NCBI RefSeq assembly: GCF_900290275.1
Contig: NZ_LT985325.1
Location: 35,654 to 99,653 of the forward strand
Direction: 5' to 3'
DNA from: Prevotella merdae
GTDB lineage: Bacteria > Bacteroidota > Bacteroidia > Bacteroidales > Bacteroidaceae
DNA: 64,000 nucleotides
Positions 63,401-64,000 of the stretch are shown in pieces. The notes beneath the pieces were generated by a model, which was not told where the DNA came from, did not search any database, and saw only the letters and a list, made by a program, of their open reading frames with translations. Position numbers and translations under genes: made by a program. The stretch's first letter is position 1; every line of letters starts with the position of its first letter.

Positions 63401-64000
63401 GTGGCAGATGGCTACAACATTTATCGCAACGGCAATAAGGTTAATGCTGAGCCTGTAAAGGAACTCGCTTATACAGACCGACAGCTTGTATATGGCACAT
63501 ATATATATAAGGTGTCGGCAGTATATGGATCTAAGGAATCGGCTATGAGCGACTCGCTCAGTACATTTGTTAAGGATGGTGCACAATACTATGCACCAGT
63601 AAGCGTGATGTCTACAATCGATGGCAACAAGAATGTACATCTTAATTGGAAGTCACCTCTCGCTGGTTCGGCAGATGCCGCTACCATGTCGTGGGCAGAT
63701 GGAAGCCATGAAGATGACCTTGGATTTGCTGATGGTGGCGTGTTCTATGCCGGAGCACAATGGGATGCAACCGACCTTGTGGCATATCGCAACAAGCGTG
63801 TGTCTGCTGTAGCGGTACAGATAGTAAATCCTGTAAACTATATTGCTGTACTTATCCAGAAGGATGGCGAGACAATATACAAGAAGGCATATAAGGGCGA
63901 ACTGATGTACGACGGTACTATGACCGAGATTCCAGTAGAAGACGACATCCGTATAGAGCCTGGTCATAAGTATCTCTTTGGTTTGCAGCTTATGAACGAT
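60425..64000 (+). CDS. Very large secreted multidomain protein (partial)
   Basis: The frame is open from ATG 60425 to the window end, 1192 residues with no stop. It starts with a signal peptide-like sequence (NKISALVLAALSCGVVAASV). A choice-of-anchor J domain follows (about 100-280, GWTYIDADNQNTYTWQA, DFQISFWARSYK, LLIDDIFIGTNKV), then an fibronectin III-like unit (about 295-360, VVGFNIYRNGEKI), a second J-like domain (360-520), a carboxypeptidase-regulatory-like unit (about 520-595), a WD/propeller-like stretch (660-860) and another Fn3 unit (about 975-1040). The C-terminus is missing. It is probably surface or secreted, and co-transcribed with the M6 protease. Confidence 0.75.
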   Translation, partial: MRPNKISALVLAALSCGVVAASVGGFVNNQRKKATNAEKVRPTQGLTDMAPISRANYTPLKAEGNNGVPYGLQLDGINDRNVNISWISPEPIDGYFDDFEGHTDFEINSAGSIGWTYIDADNQNTYTWQACVFPNQGQKMAFIVMNPSQTSPATDENPNYMPHSGKKMLVDFCTVDSKNNDYIISPELSFDADFQISFWARSYKTDGTMSPERVRVGYSTTGKRPSDFKFVSEEPYVELPAEWTLVKYTIPKEAKYVTINCVSDDAFMLLIDDIFIGTNKVRPASRVVARAAATNPVVGFNIYRNGEKITTKPVDEVKFSDNVPDYGDYTYTVTAVQQDGKESAASEPLKVNVPDTRMLPFEDSFDDWTMHEDMWSTELLDGTQESHWSIDYYEYGLVDPAATYRWSTTNNYNEALNTRELRTADRANTVLRFQLRLRNSENVTTDYLTVEVTSDGGKTWKEVNTFDNSNGTFEWTTFQYDLGKYLDSDLFKVRFRAHGANAKWINYWYVDDVKVWTPVWTSAKLNLSSASEGNIANCDVTLTADNGAVVKAKTDASGNINLDKIEEGDYTVYIVRDGYNIYKAQWNIKSGAANTFNAKLTKPAVSLSATSIVADMAAEDNMVKKFSLTNNGDGDLVWHLGNKPKAGSGNAATRWEIQPSFTASGDLQQSIAFDGEFYYTTSSIELGKFWKYDRNGKFIEQFNIPEMYYALYDLTWDGRYFYGSDHSNRLFKLDFDNRRVVDVITVASQPSLQITHCSYDPDLDAFWVGGFTTIGLISKKGEQMSNFMSFSSSESVSVYGSAYDNVSPGGPYLWLADMTSESTEQIDKVLIRQYNLNTMKLTAEKHSLTDAPGYVLGSANSGVNYVCGIFASTDVVPGKLTLMGTLNQMPNLIFRYTLCETDKWLGLSPKHGTLAPGATQEFDVNLNALEAKNGDSYSTSAVLQTNPQMDDQTINFKLNAISESATPRPQQLQATAGKASVALTWKKGNGSAVADGYNIYRNGNKVNAEPVKELAYTDRQLVYGTYIYKVSAVYGSKESAMSDSLSTFVKDGAQYYAPVSVMSTIDGNKNVHLNWKSPLAGSADAATMSWADGSHEDDLGFADGGVFYAGAQWDATDLVAYRNKRVSAVAVQIVNPVNYIAVLIQKDGETIYKKAYKGELMYDGTMTEIPVEDDIRIEPGHKYLFGLQLMND

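Overview
The window looks like a chromosomal segment from a Bacteroidales bacterium, most likely Prevotella or a close relative. The basis is the Bacteroidetes-type promoter boxes (TAnnTTTG with a TTTG-like -33 element about 19-21 bp upstream) in front of many genes, the families present (DUF4954, DUF4924, DUF3408, a TonB-dependent receptor paired with a lipoprotein, ExbD pairs, choice-of-anchor J secreted proteins, AAA_14/DUF4143 ATPase), and IS1380 and IS982 elements. The genus is an inference; there is no rRNA gene here, and I recognised no tRNA.

Layout. 1-4.4 kb is one end of an integrative and conjugative element: a DUF3408 gene, two small helix-turn-helix (excisionase-like) genes and two tandem tyrosine recombinases, followed by inverted repeats that may be recombinase sites. 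4.7-7.0 kb is an AT-rich run of six short same-strand genes for membrane or secreted proteins of unknown function. 7.3-11.6 kb holds a DUF4143 ATPase with three evenly spaced palindromes upstream, a MATE exporter, a GNAT remnant and a PagL-like lipid A deacylase. 11.7-16.2 kb is core: folB, a cell-wall amidase, an MlaD-type MCE protein and dnaA. A 22-bp repeat array separates dnaA from a convergent class I fumarase. Next come a 256-bp MITE-like palindromic element and a HigBA-like toxin-antitoxin pair.

19.3-25.4 kb is an apparent operon hflX - DUF4954 - M16 peptidase. Its promoter has been separated from hflX by an intact IS1380-family element (25400-26991, 5-bp target duplication). 27-36.7 kb carries a CDF metal exporter, a candidate small RNA or leader, nagB with a CBM9-like gene, two paralogous acyl-CoA ligase-type enzymes, a LolC/E-like permease and a class I aminotransferase. 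36.8-39.1 kb is a CPA2 antiporter, followed by about 1 kb of repeat-rich, gene-poor sequence ending in an IS982 fragment.

40.4-46.7 kb holds a secreted protein of unknown function, the operon lysE-like - DUF4924 - prfC - pepT, and a ROK glucokinase. The last 17 kb is envelope and surface biology: a TonB-dependent receptor with an OB-fold/choice-of-anchor J lipoprotein, a second copy of the 22-bp repeat family, an unknown membrane protein with two ExbD proteins and no ExbB, an Lrp/AsnC regulator, and three very large secreted proteins (a repeat protein with a type IX-like C-terminus, an M6 metalloprotease, and a multidomain protein that runs off the window).

No single locus is convincingly a complete new system. 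The best leads are the small-gene island beside the integrases, the 22-bp arrays at two distant loci, the three 34-bp-spaced palindromes before the ATPase, the ExbB-less ExbD operon, and the IS1380 insertion in the hflX leader.
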